IMG/VR virus record: IMGVR_UViG_3300022891_000002
Location: 86,361 to 150,360 of that record
Length of the DNA: 64,000 nucleotides
Reading direction: 5' to 3' (one strand)
From: a virus
Position numbers and translations under genes: made by a program
In this document: piece by piece, positions 55,243-63,695 of the stretch
Position numbering within the stretch: position 1 is the stretch's first letter
How the letters are laid out: the number at the start of each line of letters is the position of its first letter
The notes under the pieces: generated by a model
Told to the model about the DNA's origin: nothing
Database searches by the model: none
The model's input: only the letters and a program-made list of their open reading frames with translations

Positions 55243-55533
55243 TTACTTACAGTATCTCTCTCTTTCTTTTTGTTGTACTATTTTCACAAGGTCAAGTAAT
55301 TCTTCTAAAGTTTCTTTATCAGTGACAGAAACTCGTAACTCAGTATTGTCATCTTGTAAGTAATGAACCCTATCAACTACTTTATCTTGAAAATTAATAC
55401 AACCTCCTTTGTAAAAAAGCTCATAATCAACGTAATCCCCTATATTAGGAATACATTGAGTCTTCCCTTTAAACTTAGGGTCTAAATAAGAAAGATGAAA
55501 GCCAACTTCAATGAAATAGATATCGTACTTCAT
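55243..55533 (-). CDS. Hypothetical protein, 96 aa
   Basis: IYFIEVGFHLSYLDPKFKGK, GCINFQDKVVDRVHYL, ETLEELLDLVKIVQQKERE. Possibly a beta/alpha protein with a C-terminal helix. Unknown. Confidence 0.55.
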   Translation of the reverse strand: MKYDIYFIEVGFHLSYLDPKFKGKTQCIPNIGDYVDYELFYKGGCINFQDKVVDRVHYLQDDNTELRVSVTDKETLEELLDLVKIVQQKERERYCK

Positions 55534-55584
55534 GGTTTCTCCTAGATAAGTAGTAATTTAACGTCGTTGCGGACAGAAAGTTTA

Positions 55585-56049
55585 TTAGAATTTAGAGTAG
55601 AGTTCTTTTTTCCAATTCTTTCTACTAACAGCGTTTTCCCAAGCTTCTTCTTCTGTATCTCCAAAACCTATAAGCTCATACATATCCACGTAATTAAAAT
55701 CTCTTGTAATCCCCTCAATACCCTCGTGTGTTGAATTTAAGTGGGCAATCTCATCCATATCTGATTTACAGATAACATAGTCATATATACCTGTGTGACC
55801 TGTTCTACATTCATATCCTTCTTTTTTCAAGCTAAGAATTGTGGCTTCTACTTCTGGTTTTTTAACCTCTCTTTTTAACTGCCTGACTTTATTTTCTAAT
55901 TGATTCATAGTTTCTCTAGCTTCTTTAACAGCCTTATATTCAGGAGTTTTCATTAGAAAATTCTGTAAAGAATGAAATATACGTTCTGCATCACGCAAAT
56001 CATCTTCAGCTTTATCTAAAGGACTAAGTGAATCTTTATAGTCAGTCAT
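55585..56049 (-). CDS. Coiled-coil protein, 154 aa
   Basis: N-terminal coiled coil (LDKAEDDLRDAERIFHSLQ; ETMNQLENKVRQLKREVKK), then a small alpha/beta part CRTGHTGIYDYVICKSD and FGDTEEEAWENAVSRKN. Unknown. Confidence 0.6.
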   Translation of the reverse strand: MTDYKDSLSPLDKAEDDLRDAERIFHSLQNFLMKTPEYKAVKEARETMNQLENKVRQLKREVKKPEVEATILSLKKEGYECRTGHTGIYDYVICKSDMDEIAHLNSTHEGIEGITRDFNYVDMYELIGFGDTEEEAWENAVSRKNWKKELYSKF

Positions 56050-56058
56050 AACTTTCTC

Positions 56059-56256
56059 CTACTTTGGATAAACTTGATTGGTTAACGTTAATCTAATTCT
56101 TTCTAACTTCTCAATGACTTCTTTCTCAAAAGTCATCTTCTTACATTTACTACAGATATAAGTAGGAACTCTTAATGTTAGAGATTGGTCACTACCTTTG
56201 ATAGTTAGTAGAGTTTTAGTTAAGTAGATATCTCCTCTACACTTAGGACACTTCAT
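56059..56256 (-). CDS. YgiT-type zinc-finger protein, 65 aa
   Basis: MKCPKCRGDIYL...YICSKCKKMTFEKEVIEKLERI: CxxC pairs of the YgiT/MqsA-type N-terminal finger. No HTH half and no MqsR-like toxin nearby. Possibly an antitoxin-like zinc protein. Confidence 0.65.
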   Translation of the reverse strand: MKCPKCRGDIYLTKTLLTIKGSDQSLTLRVPTYICSKCKKMTFEKEVIEKLERIRLTLTNQVYPK

Positions 56257-56524
56257 CTAAGGAGTCTCTATAATCCAAATTACTAGGATATTTAATTTCT
56301 AGTATCTTTAACCAACCTACTTTTTCTTTGTATATTACAGGTAATAAAGCTTTTAGTCTATCTTCCCAATACTTCTTCATAGTTTCGTACCTAGAGAAAG
56401 GTATATTCTTCTCTAGACAGTAAGTTCGTAACCAAGTAAGGTAGTTTACACAACAGCCCCATTCATCTTCTACGTTTTTCTCAAAATAGTAATCATTATC
56501 CGAGCCATCAATAGGGATAGTCAT
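56243..56524 (-). CDS. Hypothetical protein, 93 aa
   Basis: DEWGCCVNYLTWLRTYCLEK, YETMKKYWEDRLKALLPVIYK. Helical with Trp/Cys; unknown. Confidence 0.55.
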   Translation of the reverse strand: MTIPIDGSDNDYYFEKNVEDEWGCCVNYLTWLRTYCLEKNIPFSRYETMKKYWEDRLKALLPVIYKEKVGWLKILEIKYPSNLDYRDSLDEVS

Positions 56525-56529
56525 AATAG

Positions 56530-56856
56530 CTAATCTCCCCAGTAAACCCAGTTGTTTCCTGCTTCCCTTTTTATATAGTAATTCTCAAGCATATCCATAT
56601 AAGTAAGAACCTGATGTAAGAAACCTTTGTTAAGTGCTTCATCTGCTCCTATCACATCTTCTGTAATATCCCAAGCTAGATTAGAAGTAATAGAACTAAT
56701 ACCACAGTTACCTAGGTCAGATAGAAATAATTCCTTGACCTCCGTTACTAATTTAGTCTTCTGTTCTAAAGGTGTAGGTTCTTCAATGTCCTTCTCGTAC
56801 TTACCCTCTTTGATTAGTAGAGTAATGTGAGAAATAGCTTCAGTTAAGTTACTCAT
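56530..56856 (-). CDS. Hypothetical helical protein
   Basis: Start at ATG 56856 (MSNLTEAISHITLLIKEGKY), about 108 residues; the frame opens at 56880. Helical, ending NNWVYWGD. Overlaps the long gene upstream by 8 nt. Confidence 0.55.
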   Translation of the reverse strand: MSNLTEAISHITLLIKEGKYEKDIEEPTPLEQKTKLVTEVKELFLSDLGNCGISSITSNLAWDITEDVIGADEALNKGFLHQVLTYMDMLENYYIKREAGNNWVYWGD

Positions 56857-57715
56857 TTTCAGTAAACTCCATAATATCATTAAGTAACTCTACATATTCA
56901 TCCGTATATTCAGAATCCGGTATTAGTTCATCTACTTCAGTTTCTTTAACGCCAAGTTCAGCTATTACTTCTTGAGGTGAGGTACTCTGTCTTATACTTA
57001 CTTCTACCGGGCATATAACTAAAGTAGAGTTAATGCCAGAAGTATCTACTATAGTGTAGTCTCCATCCTTTGTACCTACACTACTACCCCAATACTCAAT
57101 AGGTTCTTTATTGATAGTAATGGTGCTGAGGTCTATAGGTGAGTCAAAATTCTCATGACTAACAGGACTTGTATCTTGTATCTCAACTACTTCCTTAACA
57201 AACTCTATAACTGAGCTATCTAACTCATCTACTTCCTTAAGTGGGATAGATAGAACATACTTATCTACTTCTTTTTCCTTTCTTTCTTTCGTACTCATCT
57301 TAGAAGGAAAAGTATCCTCGAATAGTAGATATATAGTATCTTCTCTAGCTATTATTTCTAACTTACCTTTCTTACTACATAAGATACGTAGATAATGGAT
57401 GACCTCAGTAGGTAGTTCTTTAGTAACTTCTAATATCTGGTAGTCACACTGAAAGTCTATGAAGAAACAAGATGAGTCTAAGATATAGTAAATTCTAGCT
57501 ATACTATCTCTTACTTCTAGAACTACTGATTTAAGTGTCTTATCTACTCCTAACTCTTTAAGACAAAAGATAGGTTTATAGATTCTAGGGTCGTTCCAAA
57601 TTACTCTTGCTACTATTGTTTGAAGTTTATCAGGTGAGTAAGTGTGAACAGGGGTAACGTAACCTACTCCTAAACTATCTACCTTACTTTGAATTTGCTC
57701 TTTTAAAGTAGGCAT
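56849..57715 (-). CDS. Hypothetical protein, 288 aa
   Basis: Mixed chain: YVTPVHTYSPDKLQTIVARV, LKELGVDKTLKSVVLEVRDS, IHYLRILCSKKGKLEIIARED, ISHENFDSPIDLSTIT-type polar tail and acidic C-terminus (SEYTDEYVELLNDIMEFTENE). Likely an accessory replication or regulatory protein; not recognised. Confidence 0.55.
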   Translation of the reverse strand: MPTLKEQIQSKVDSLGVGYVTPVHTYSPDKLQTIVARVIWNDPRIYKPIFCLKELGVDKTLKSVVLEVRDSIARIYYILDSSCFFIDFQCDYQILEVTKELPTEVIHYLRILCSKKGKLEIIAREDTIYLLFEDTFPSKMSTKERKEKEVDKYVLSIPLKEVDELDSSVIEFVKEVVEIQDTSPVSHENFDSPIDLSTITINKEPIEYWGSSVGTKDGDYTIVDTSGINSTLVICPVEVSIRQSTSPQEVIAELGVKETEVDELIPDSEYTDEYVELLNDIMEFTENE

Positions 57716-57716
57716 C

Positions 57717-58391
57717 TTATTCTTCTTCCTTTACTAATGACCAGCCCTTAGCAGATTTTCTTCTTCCGCTTATTAAATGACCAATTTCATAATGTTTTAA
57801 ACCAAAAGTATCTACGAATTCTTTTTGAAACATAGTAACTGTCCCATGAGTTTTATGGCTTAGTGTAACTATCTTCTTAGGTTTACAATTCCTCTTAGTA
57901 GTAACTTTTACGTACTCATCTTTGTTTTCTGCTAGAACCCAACCTTTTAAGCACTTATTTCTTTTACTTAGCAGCCACCTAACGTCAGCTAAATCAGGAT
58001 ATAGACTAGCTAATTCTGCTCTAGTACTAGATATAGTACCATAAGAGGGATGATATAGACTTACAATTTCAGGATTGTAGCTAGGATTGGCTTCTCCTTC
58101 AAAGGAATTATCTGCTAAAGTGTTGTAACCTTTGAGAGGATTGCAAGTATCTAAATCTGCAATAAAATACTTTTCATAGAAATCTACTTGGTCATACTCG
58201 ACTTCCTTTAGGACGTACCATTTCCAAAACTCAGAAGAATAACATCTAAGAGCTTTAGCAAATTTATGATTCTGTTTAACGGTTTTTCTAAAATGTTCTT
58301 CCTTTCTAATATCTAGCGACCTGATAGTTCTGCCCACGTACTTCTTACCACTGAGAATATTTTCAGCACAATAGATAACAGCAGTAGGCAT
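57717..58391 (-). CDS. GIY-YIG endonuclease with NUMOD-like repeats
   Basis: 224 residues. IYCAENILSGKKYVGRTIRSLDIRKEEH is a GIY-YIG fold (Y, YVG, R; conserved His-Glu region follows), and FYEKYF supplies the Glu. C-terminal SYGTISSTRAELASLYPDL...KCLKGW and HGTVTMFQKEFVDTFGL...KSAKGW are NUMOD-type DNA-binding repeats. A free-standing homing endonuclease by inference; no intron seen. Confidence 0.75.
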   Translation of the reverse strand: MPTAVIYCAENILSGKKYVGRTIRSLDIRKEEHFRKTVKQNHKFAKALRCYSSEFWKWYVLKEVEYDQVDFYEKYFIADLDTCNPLKGYNTLADNSFEGEANPSYNPEIVSLYHPSYGTISSTRAELASLYPDLADVRWLLSKRNKCLKGWVLAENKDEYVKVTTKRNCKPKKIVTLSHKTHGTVTMFQKEFVDTFGLKHYEIGHLISGRRKSAKGWSLVKEEE

Positions 58392-58406
58392 GACTTTTCT
58401 CCTTAA

Positions 58407-58958
58407 CTAATTGACAAACTTAACTAACTGATTAATCAAATTTTCATTCTTCCGGTCATATATTTCTTTTCTATTGTTGATAATTACACCATCATTGTTT
58501 TTCTTGAAGTAACTATGAACATAAGACTCTGTGTATATTTCAGGATGAGGCTCGGATAAATCACTCTCTATATAAACAGATTGAAATCTTACGTCTGCAC
58601 ATTGTCTAAAAAAAGTAGCTTCATAAGGAAACCTGACCCCCACAATGACAAAATTAGTTCTGCCTAACTCTACTAATTCCAACATCTGAGTTCTAACTAC
58701 TTTACAGTGAAAGTTAATATCTAGCTCTTTTAACTTCTCTGCAATAGTTATAATCTCAGGTCTAAAAAATTCTTTAGTTTTTCTATCTTTTAATTCTTCT
58801 ATCTTTAGACCTGTTTTCTTACATAGAATCTCTTTAGCTAATCCAGCTAGTTCTAACTTTTTATAACCCCAATTCTCTACTAATAAATCAGCAACTACAT
58901 CTTTACCGCTTTTTCTATTTCCAGTCAAACCAATAACTTGAATTCTTTTCTTAGTCAT
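58407..58958 (-). CDS. Deoxynucleoside monophosphate kinase
   Basis: About 184 residues from ATG 58958. P-loop QVIGLTGNRKSGKDVVAD; LELAGLAKEIL; TNFVIVGVRFPYEATFF; a DUF-like lid and INNR at the end. T4 gene 1-like dNMP kinase, which phosphorylates dTMP, dGMP and similar nucleotides before RNR-fed pools reach the polymerase. Confidence 0.8.
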   Translation of the reverse strand: MTKKRIQVIGLTGNRKSGKDVVADLLVENWGYKKLELAGLAKEILCKKTGLKIEELKDRKTKEFFRPEIITIAEKLKELDINFHCKVVRTQMLELVELGRTNFVIVGVRFPYEATFFRQCADVRFQSVYIESDLSEPHPEIYTESYVHSYFKKNNDGVIINNRKEIYDRKNENLINQLVKFVN

Positions 58959-59538
58959 ACCCACCTACCTCTTGGATAATAGAACTGACTTTTCTAAGAC
59001 TTTCTTTTCTTTGTTCTTTTATTAGTAACTCTTTAACTCTATTAATCTCTTCATCGGTGTGAACAACTCCACCAGTATTTAAATCTAAGTAGAACTGTAA
59101 CAACTCTTTTCTAGTAGATAGGTCATTAATGTAAAACTTAAAATTTAGTTCTGAGCTTAGTCGTTTAATTCTCTCACCTTCTCTAGTGAAGTCTTTTCTA
59201 TAAACTCCATTGAAGATAGGTAACTCATCTCTTAGAAATCTTCTTACTGACTCTAATCTTTGCTTACCATCTACTAAACTCATTTCTCCTTTGAAGTCAG
59301 AGAACCAACCGGGATGGTTAAGTATGACGTGTCTATTGTGTTTCCCTCCTTTTAAGACATACTCAACATAAGCAATCCTTTTATCTTCAGACCAAACGTG
59401 TCCTCTTTGAAAATCAGGGTCTAAATTTAAGTTATATTCACTGATGTATCTTTGAATTTGAGCTTCTAAATCATTCCAAGTAACATCACAAGAATATTTA
59501 CCCCAAGCTGAAAATCTAGGAATATCTGACCATTCCAT
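58951..59538 (-). CDS. DUF262 (GmrSD-N/ParB-like) protein
   Basis: 195 residues: NLDPDFQRGHVWSEDKRIAYVEYVLKGG, then MSLVDGKQRLESVRRFLRDEL (DGQQR-like motif), ITDLSTRKELLQFYLDLNTGG-type tail. A stand-alone DUF262 nucleotide-binding domain as in GmrS. Overlaps dNMP kinase by 8 nt. Could be an NTPase switch of unknown target. Confidence 0.75.
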   Translation of the reverse strand: MEWSDIPRFSAWGKYSCDVTWNDLEAQIQRYISEYNLNLDPDFQRGHVWSEDKRIAYVEYVLKGGKHNRHVILNHPGWFSDFKGEMSLVDGKQRLESVRRFLRDELPIFNGVYRKDFTREGERIKRLSSELNFKFYINDLSTRKELLQFYLDLNTGGVVHTDEEINRVKELLIKEQRKESLRKVSSIIQEVGGYD

Positions 59539-59546
59539 ATCTACTC

Positions 59547-59801
59547 CTATTCTTTACTATTTTGGTCTAGAACCCAGTTGTAAAAGCGTGACCACATCTC
59601 TTTATCACAATTCATTCCCATATCCCGGTCATTATCAAATTCCCAAGCTAAGTCTTTTTGAATTATGACCCTATCATTCTTAGTTAGAAGATGCCAGTTA
59701 GCTTTAGTCGCGTCTACTATTAAAGACGGCATATAACTCATCCGTCCAAAACAATAACGTAAAGCACAAACAGTCAAAGAACCAAATTCTTGAATTTCCA
59801 T
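59547..59801 (-). CDS. Conserved phage hypothetical protein, about 84 aa
   Basis: Start at ATG 59801 (MEIQEFGSLTVCALRYCFGRMSYMPSL); the frame opens at TTG 59813. LRYCFGRMSYMPS, ANWHLLTKNDRVIIQKDL, MNCDKEMWSRF match a common small phage family of unknown role. Confidence 0.6.
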   Translation of the reverse strand: MEIQEFGSLTVCALRYCFGRMSYMPSLIVDATKANWHLLTKNDRVIIQKDLAWEFDNDRDMGMNCDKEMWSRFYNWVLDQNSKE

Positions 59802-59803
59802 AG

Positions 59804-60130
59804 TTATCCCCAAATATCTTGTACATCTTCAGCATTGTCTAAGCATAAATGCCTAGGATTTTCAAACTCCTCCTCTACGCCTGGCTCGTCATTAAAAGAT
59901 TCGTAATAGCTAAGGTCTATTACAAAATTCCCGTATTCTTTAGTAGAGTGATACCAACTACCTTCTCTCCACCAAGCAAAATAAGCAGTTTTACAAGTAG
60001 GACAATCCCAGCGAGTACCTATGACTGGAGGACTTTTATAGTATCTACGAAACTCAATAGGTTTACCTCTTAAGTCAGATAAACGAAGAATGTTACCACA
60101 GCATTTAGACTGACAAAGATTTCTACTCAT
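59804..60130 (-). CDS. Zinc-binding Cys-rich protein, 108 aa
   Basis: SRNLCQSKCCGNILRL and TRWDCPTCKTAYFAW: two CxxC-type pairs. Tail YNFVIDLSYYESFND and acidic end with CLDNAEDVQDIWG. Unknown. Confidence 0.6.
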   Translation of the reverse strand: MSRNLCQSKCCGNILRLSDLRGKPIEFRRYYKSPPVIGTRWDCPTCKTAYFAWWREGSWYHSTKEYGNFVIDLSYYESFNDEPGVEEEFENPRHLCLDNAEDVQDIWG

Positions 60131-60132
60131 AT

Positions 60133-60591
60133 TTACTCCTTAATTTCCGTATCTCTATACTCTTCCGGTAAAGTAGTAACTAACGACTTTATTAGGTCAG
60201 CCCTTTTTACATCTTCTTGGTACTCAACATCTTCCTCTTCGTTTTCTCTTTTACATTCATCAGGATAAAAGATAATCTTCTCCATTCTCAAGTCATTATG
60301 AACAATTAGTAGATGTGTCCAAGGTTCTCCTTTCTTTTGTTCTATTACTGCTTTATCTGGATAAAGTGCTTTTTTAGCAACTACAACTTCACCATCTTCA
60401 GATAAAACTCCATATTTAACTCTTACAAAATCATAGAAGTCTAGAAAGTCGTAAGAATAGACTTCTAGCTCATATCTATAGCCTGTAGTTAATCCCGCTG
60501 CTTCTAGCTTTTGATGATTATTTAGAGGTAATTGGAATGCTTTCTCTTTAACTCCTAGTAAGAAAGTAATGTGTAGAATATCTGGATTCAT
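60133..60591 (-). CDS. Hypothetical protein, 152 aa
   Basis: KAFQLPLNNHQKLEAAGLTTG, RYELEVYSYDFLDFYDFVRV, acidic middle DDECKRENEEEDVEYQ-type stretch and helix RADLIKSLVTTLPEEYRDTE. Unknown. Confidence 0.55.
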   Translation of the reverse strand: MNPDILHITFLLGVKEKAFQLPLNNHQKLEAAGLTTGYRYELEVYSYDFLDFYDFVRVKYGVLSEDGEVVVAKKALYPDKAVIEQKKGEPWTHLLIVHNDLRMEKIIFYPDECKRENEEEDVEYQEDVKRADLIKSLVTTLPEEYRDTEIKE

Positions 60592-60646
60592 TGACTCATA
60601 TCCTCAATAAAGAACAACCTCCACCCATTAAGAGCAAAGGTATATA

Positions 60647-60898
60647 CTAATCTTTATAAATTTCCACCATCAAAGCTTTTAAGACATCAGAATTCAGAGT
60701 TAGAGAACAGTATTCTCGTATCAGACTAGCGACTATTTTTAAATCTTTTTCAGCATTGCCCGTAGGATTAGGTACAGGTATACTAGCTAGTTTGTAATCC
60801 AGTAGTTCTTTTTCATTTGCTTTATTTGATGCTTTACCAAGTTGAGTATAAGCTTTTACAATTTGCTCGTCTGGAACATCTGCAAGAGTAGATTTCAT
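60647..60898 (-). CDS. Hypothetical protein, 83 aa
   Basis: STLADVPDEQIVKAYTQLGKA, NPTGNAEKDLKIVASLIREY, NSDVLKALMVEIYKD. Helical; unknown. The 66-nt spacer after it (60899-60964) is empty. Confidence 0.55.
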   Translation of the reverse strand: MKSTLADVPDEQIVKAYTQLGKASNKANEKELLDYKLASIPVPNPTGNAEKDLKIVASLIREYCSLTLNSDVLKALMVEIYKD

Positions 60899-60964
60899 GT
60901 TAGTAAATATATAGGTTGACTGAATAGTTTTAGGTCATTTCGGACACGAATCCACTAAACTTCT

Positions 60965-61132
60965 CTAAGTTACTACATACCTCATATATTTCTGGTACTT
61001 ATCTACTAACATTTGTCCTACTCGAGGATTACTTTTACATAGCTCTCGAATACGTTTCATCTGTTCTTGATTAGGTAAACTACCTTCCGTACTATTCAAT
61101 TGTATTAGTATGTGTCTATTGTGTTTACTCAT
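60965..61132 (-). CDS. Small hypothetical protein, 55 aa
   Basis: Start at ATG 61132 (MSKHNRHILIQLN), with AAGGAG 6 nt upstream; the frame opens at 61177. LPNQEQMKRIRELCKSNPRVG. Helical; unknown. Confidence 0.55.
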   Translation of the reverse strand: MSKHNRHILIQLNSTEGSLPNQEQMKRIRELCKSNPRVGQMLVDKYQKYMRYVVT

Positions 61133-61166
61133 GACTTTCTCCTTAAGGTTATCCACTTTACCACCG

Positions 61167-61391
61167 TTAACTAACAAAGACTAACTCAGACTCTACTACT
61201 TGGTAATGTTCCTTCAAATGTCTAAGCAACTCAACTTTTCCACACTGATTATACTCTCCTAAACATTCGTGATTAGCATCTCTTGAGTCAACAGCTTCCA
61301 CTAAGTAACTATCAAGAAAAGAACAATCCGCTAAACCATCTGGATTCCAAGGATAAGTAGTTACTTTGAATCTTCTTTCTAGTTCAGTCAT
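61167..61391 (-). CDS. Hypothetical protein, 74 aa
   Basis: MTELERRFKVTTYPWNPDGL, CSFLDSYLVEAVDSRDANHE, VELLRHLKEHYQVVESEL. AACTCAGGAGG leader with the hairpin module. Unknown. Confidence 0.55.
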   Translation of the reverse strand: MTELERRFKVTTYPWNPDGLADCSFLDSYLVEAVDSRDANHECLGEYNQCGKVELLRHLKEHYQVVESELVFVS

Positions 61392-61411
61392 AGATTCCTC
61401 CTGAGTTAGTT

Positions 61412-61435
61412 TGACCTAGGTTAGTAACCTCCCTA
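61412..61435. other. Intercistronic hairpin and SD module
   Basis: On the minus strand CTAGGGAGGTTACTAACCTAGG forms an internal GGTTACTAACC hairpin and ends upstream of AACTCAGGAGG. The same layout stands at 61672-61693 and, shorter, elsewhere. Possibly a shared leader element. Confidence 0.5.
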
Positions 61436-61448
61436 GATATTGAGACTT

Positions 61449-61646
61449 CTAACGTACTAACTTAGCAATCTCTTCTTCTAAGATTTCTACTGTATAGGGA
61501 AACCTCTCGTAGTGTCGCTTTGCTCTTTCAACTACTAAAGAAACTTTATCAATAGGTACGTCAGGAGCGTTACCCCAAACTCTTTTAACGTGATTGATAT
61601 GAGCTTGAAAGAAAATCTCATCCGAAACATCTTTATAAGAAATCAT
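61449..61646 (-). CDS. Hypothetical protein, 65 aa
   Basis: DVSDEIFFQAHINHVKRVWG, IDKVSLVVERAKRHYERFPY, ending EEEIAKLVR. Helical; AACTCAGGAG precedes the ATG. Unknown. Confidence 0.55.
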   Translation of the reverse strand: MISYKDVSDEIFFQAHINHVKRVWGNAPDVPIDKVSLVVERAKRHYERFPYTVEILEEEIAKLVR

Positions 61647-61671
61647 AGTTCTTCTCCTGAGTTAATTATTA

Positions 61672-61693
61672 ATCTAGGTTAGTCACTCCCCTA
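61672..61693. other. Intercistronic hairpin and SD module, second copy
   Basis: Minus-strand CTAGGGGAGTGACTAACCTAG is a near copy of the module at 61412-61435 and precedes the AACTCAGGAG leader of 61449-61646. Recurrent regulatory or processing element. Confidence 0.5.
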
Positions 61694-61703
61694 GTAGAAA
61701 GTA

Positions 61704-62258
61704 TTAATCAAAAACTACTTTACATCCTGGTAGTACACCAAATAACGTATCTACATCTTTCGGAGTAACAGAAGTACCTGATAAGTTAATAGATACTAGA
61801 TTAGTTAGCTTACTAAGACTACTAATATCAGATACTCTACTATTACCTCTAAGTCCTAGACATCGTAAATTAGTTAGGTTACTAAGAGGTGTCACATCCT
61901 TAAGTAGGTTAAGACCTATATATAGTTCCTCTAATGTTCGTAACTTATCAATACTTTCTACGCTACTAATGTTATTACCTATTAGATTTAAGTGTTGTAG
62001 GGGTAAGTCATATAAAGGAGTAAGGTCACTTATCTCATTATCATCTAAGACTAGGACTTTGACTTTAGTTAAGTACCTCAGTGGCTCTAAAGACTTAACA
62101 CTAGAGTTTTGAATCACTACCTTATCTAGATTTTCATAATAATATGCAGTATCTTCAGGAATAAAAGCTGGTGATTTACTGAACATCACTTCTAATGTAT
62201 GTTTAATATCATCTTCTTGAGAATCAATGTTTCTGAATAAGTCTAGTAGATTAGTCAT
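61704..62258 (-). CDS. Leucine-rich repeat protein
   Basis: About 184 residues from ATG 62258; the frame opens at 62273. Six LRRs of the internalin-like type, for example LTKVKVLVLDDNEISDLTPL, LPLQHLNLIGNNISSVESI, LTNLRCLGLRGN. Protein-binding; phage uses include anti-host factors or structural adaptors. No signal peptide. Confidence 0.85.
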   Translation of the reverse strand: MTNLLDLFRNIDSQEDDIKHTLEVMFSKSPAFIPEDTAYYYENLDKVVIQNSSVKSLEPLRYLTKVKVLVLDDNEISDLTPLYDLPLQHLNLIGNNISSVESIDKLRTLEELYIGLNLLKDVTPLSNLTNLRCLGLRGNSRVSDISSLSKLTNLVSINLSGTSVTPKDVDTLFGVLPGCKVVFD

Positions 62259-62646
62259 TATTTGGCTCTCCATGTATTTCTTTTAAAAAGTTAGCAAATT
62301 CTTCTTGACTTTCTTTTCTCTTTTTAATGTAATCTGAGAAGTATAACTCTACTTCTGATTGAGATATTTCAATAGCAGTGTCCTCATCTTTAGGCATAGT
62401 TACTTTAAAAATTTTATAGTCTAAGTCTAAGTAGAAATCGGGAGTATTTAGTAGAAAATTAACTAAAGCTAAAATACTAGAGTCTTCTACTAAAGCAAAT
62501 AGATAAGTCAAAGGTTCACTATCTACTGCTAGACCTAAGTAGATTTGTTCTTTCTGATTCTTACAAGAAAAGAACTGAGGAGTATCATAGAAGTCGTAAA
62601 CCTCAATATACTCCAGAGTTCCTAATATAGTGTTTTCAGGTAGCAT
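62251..62646 (-). CDS. Hypothetical protein, 131 aa
   Basis: Alpha/beta, acidic: NTILGTLEYIEVYDFYDTPQ, YLGLAVDSEPLTYLFALVED, ALVNFLLNTPDFYLDLDYKI, FSDYIKKRKESQEEFANFLKE. Overlaps its neighbours. Unknown. Confidence 0.6.
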   Translation of the reverse strand: MLPENTILGTLEYIEVYDFYDTPQFFSCKNQKEQIYLGLAVDSEPLTYLFALVEDSSILALVNFLLNTPDFYLDLDYKIFKVTMPKDEDTAIEISQSEVELYFSDYIKKRKESQEEFANFLKEIHGEPNND

Positions 62647-62870
62647 TAAAAAGCAGTCTCAACTAAACGATAGTTATTAGATATGAGTAGAACTACTAAC
62701 TTTTTAGTACATTCTCTGCACAGCTCAATAGTTTTATGTCCAGTAGGTAACTTAATCTCTCCGTAAAAAGGAGAACCATTCCACTTATTATCTAGAATTC
62801 TTTCTCTGCGTTTATCACATTCAGTATATTCTTCTACAATTTCTACTTTCTTAGTTACTTGAACTTCCAT
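62646..62870 (-). CDS. Small Cys-containing protein, 74 aa
   Basis: TECDKRRERILDNKWNG, then LCRECTKKLVVLLISNN with two CxxC-like Cys. Possibly zinc-bound. Unknown function. Confidence 0.55.
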   Translation of the reverse strand: MEVQVTKKVEIVEEYTECDKRRERILDNKWNGSPFYGEIKLPTGHKTIELCRECTKKLVVLLISNNYRLVETAF

Positions 62871-63174
62871 TATCAGTTACCTCTTTATAGCCAAACACAT
62901 AGTAGCCCCAACCATTAGAAGAGTTACATCCACCTATTACACACTCAATCTTCACGGGTTTATTCAGAGCTGCTTTTAACACCTTTTCCCAGTAATCAAT
63001 ATCAGACTCCCCAGGTTCTTGTCTCATCTTGTAAGACCAATCAATCAACCTATCGCTGTAATTCCAGCTTAAGCTTTTTAAAACTTCAGAACTAGAATTT
63101 GCTCCATAAACAATTTCTTCTTTACCGTTTTGAAATCTGGGATTGGAGTAGTGAATGAAAGGTAAGTTAGTCAT
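62851..63174 (-). CDS. Hypothetical protein, 107 aa
   Basis: SSSEVLKSLSWNYSDRLIDW, DIDYWEKVLKAALNKPVKIE, GWGYYVFGYKEVTDNGSSSN. Unknown. Overlaps the next gene by 20 nt. Confidence 0.55.
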   Translation of the reverse strand: MTNLPFIHYSNPRFQNGKEEIVYGANSSSEVLKSLSWNYSDRLIDWSYKMRQEPGESDIDYWEKVLKAALNKPVKIECVIGGCNSSNGWGYYVFGYKEVTDNGSSSN

Positions 63175-63184
63175 TATAGTTCTC

Positions 63185-63694
63185 CTAAGCTTGTAGTTGT
63201 TCTAATGCCTTCTTTACAGATTCCCTTAATTCAACTTCTGTTACATCAAACTCAAGGTCAAACAATTCACTTTCCTCATCACAGTAAGCATCTACATCTC
63301 CAAATAACTTATCTAAAACTTTGAACTCCTTATCTGAACTAAACTTCTTTTCCTCTTTAAACTTTTCTAGAAAACTCTCTCCAAACTTATCCACTGAAAT
63401 TCTTTCTTCTAAAAACTCAGTAAGCAACTCTACATAAGACATAGCAAACTCCTTTTGACAACTAATGTACTTATAACCTAGTTCTAGATATCGTTGAGCA
63501 GTTGCAAACCCTCTACTGTTTCTAACTCCGGGTATTTGAAAATCAGGTTTTTTATGAGTAGCTTGAGCATAGCTAACCCAAGCAAGCTTATTCTCTGAGT
63601 TCGTCTGTAATACTTGTAGAAATAGATATCCGTCTGAACCGCGTTTCCATCTTAAAAGCTTGAGATTCTTATCGAAAGCAATTAACTTTTCCAT
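63185..63694 (-). CDS. Hypothetical protein, 169 aa
   Basis: LLRWKRGSDGYLFLQVLQT, GVRNSRGFATAQRYLELGYK, LLTEFLEERISVDKFGE, VEKALEQLQA-type acidic helical end. May bind RNA or protein; unknown. Confidence 0.55.
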   Translation of the reverse strand: MEKLIAFDKNLKLLRWKRGSDGYLFLQVLQTNSENKLAWVSYAQATHKKPDFQIPGVRNSRGFATAQRYLELGYKYISCQKEFAMSYVELLTEFLEERISVDKFGESFLEKFKEEKKFSSDKEFKVLDKLFGDVDAYCDEESELFDLEFDVTEVELRESVKKALEQLQA

Positions 63695-63695
63695 T

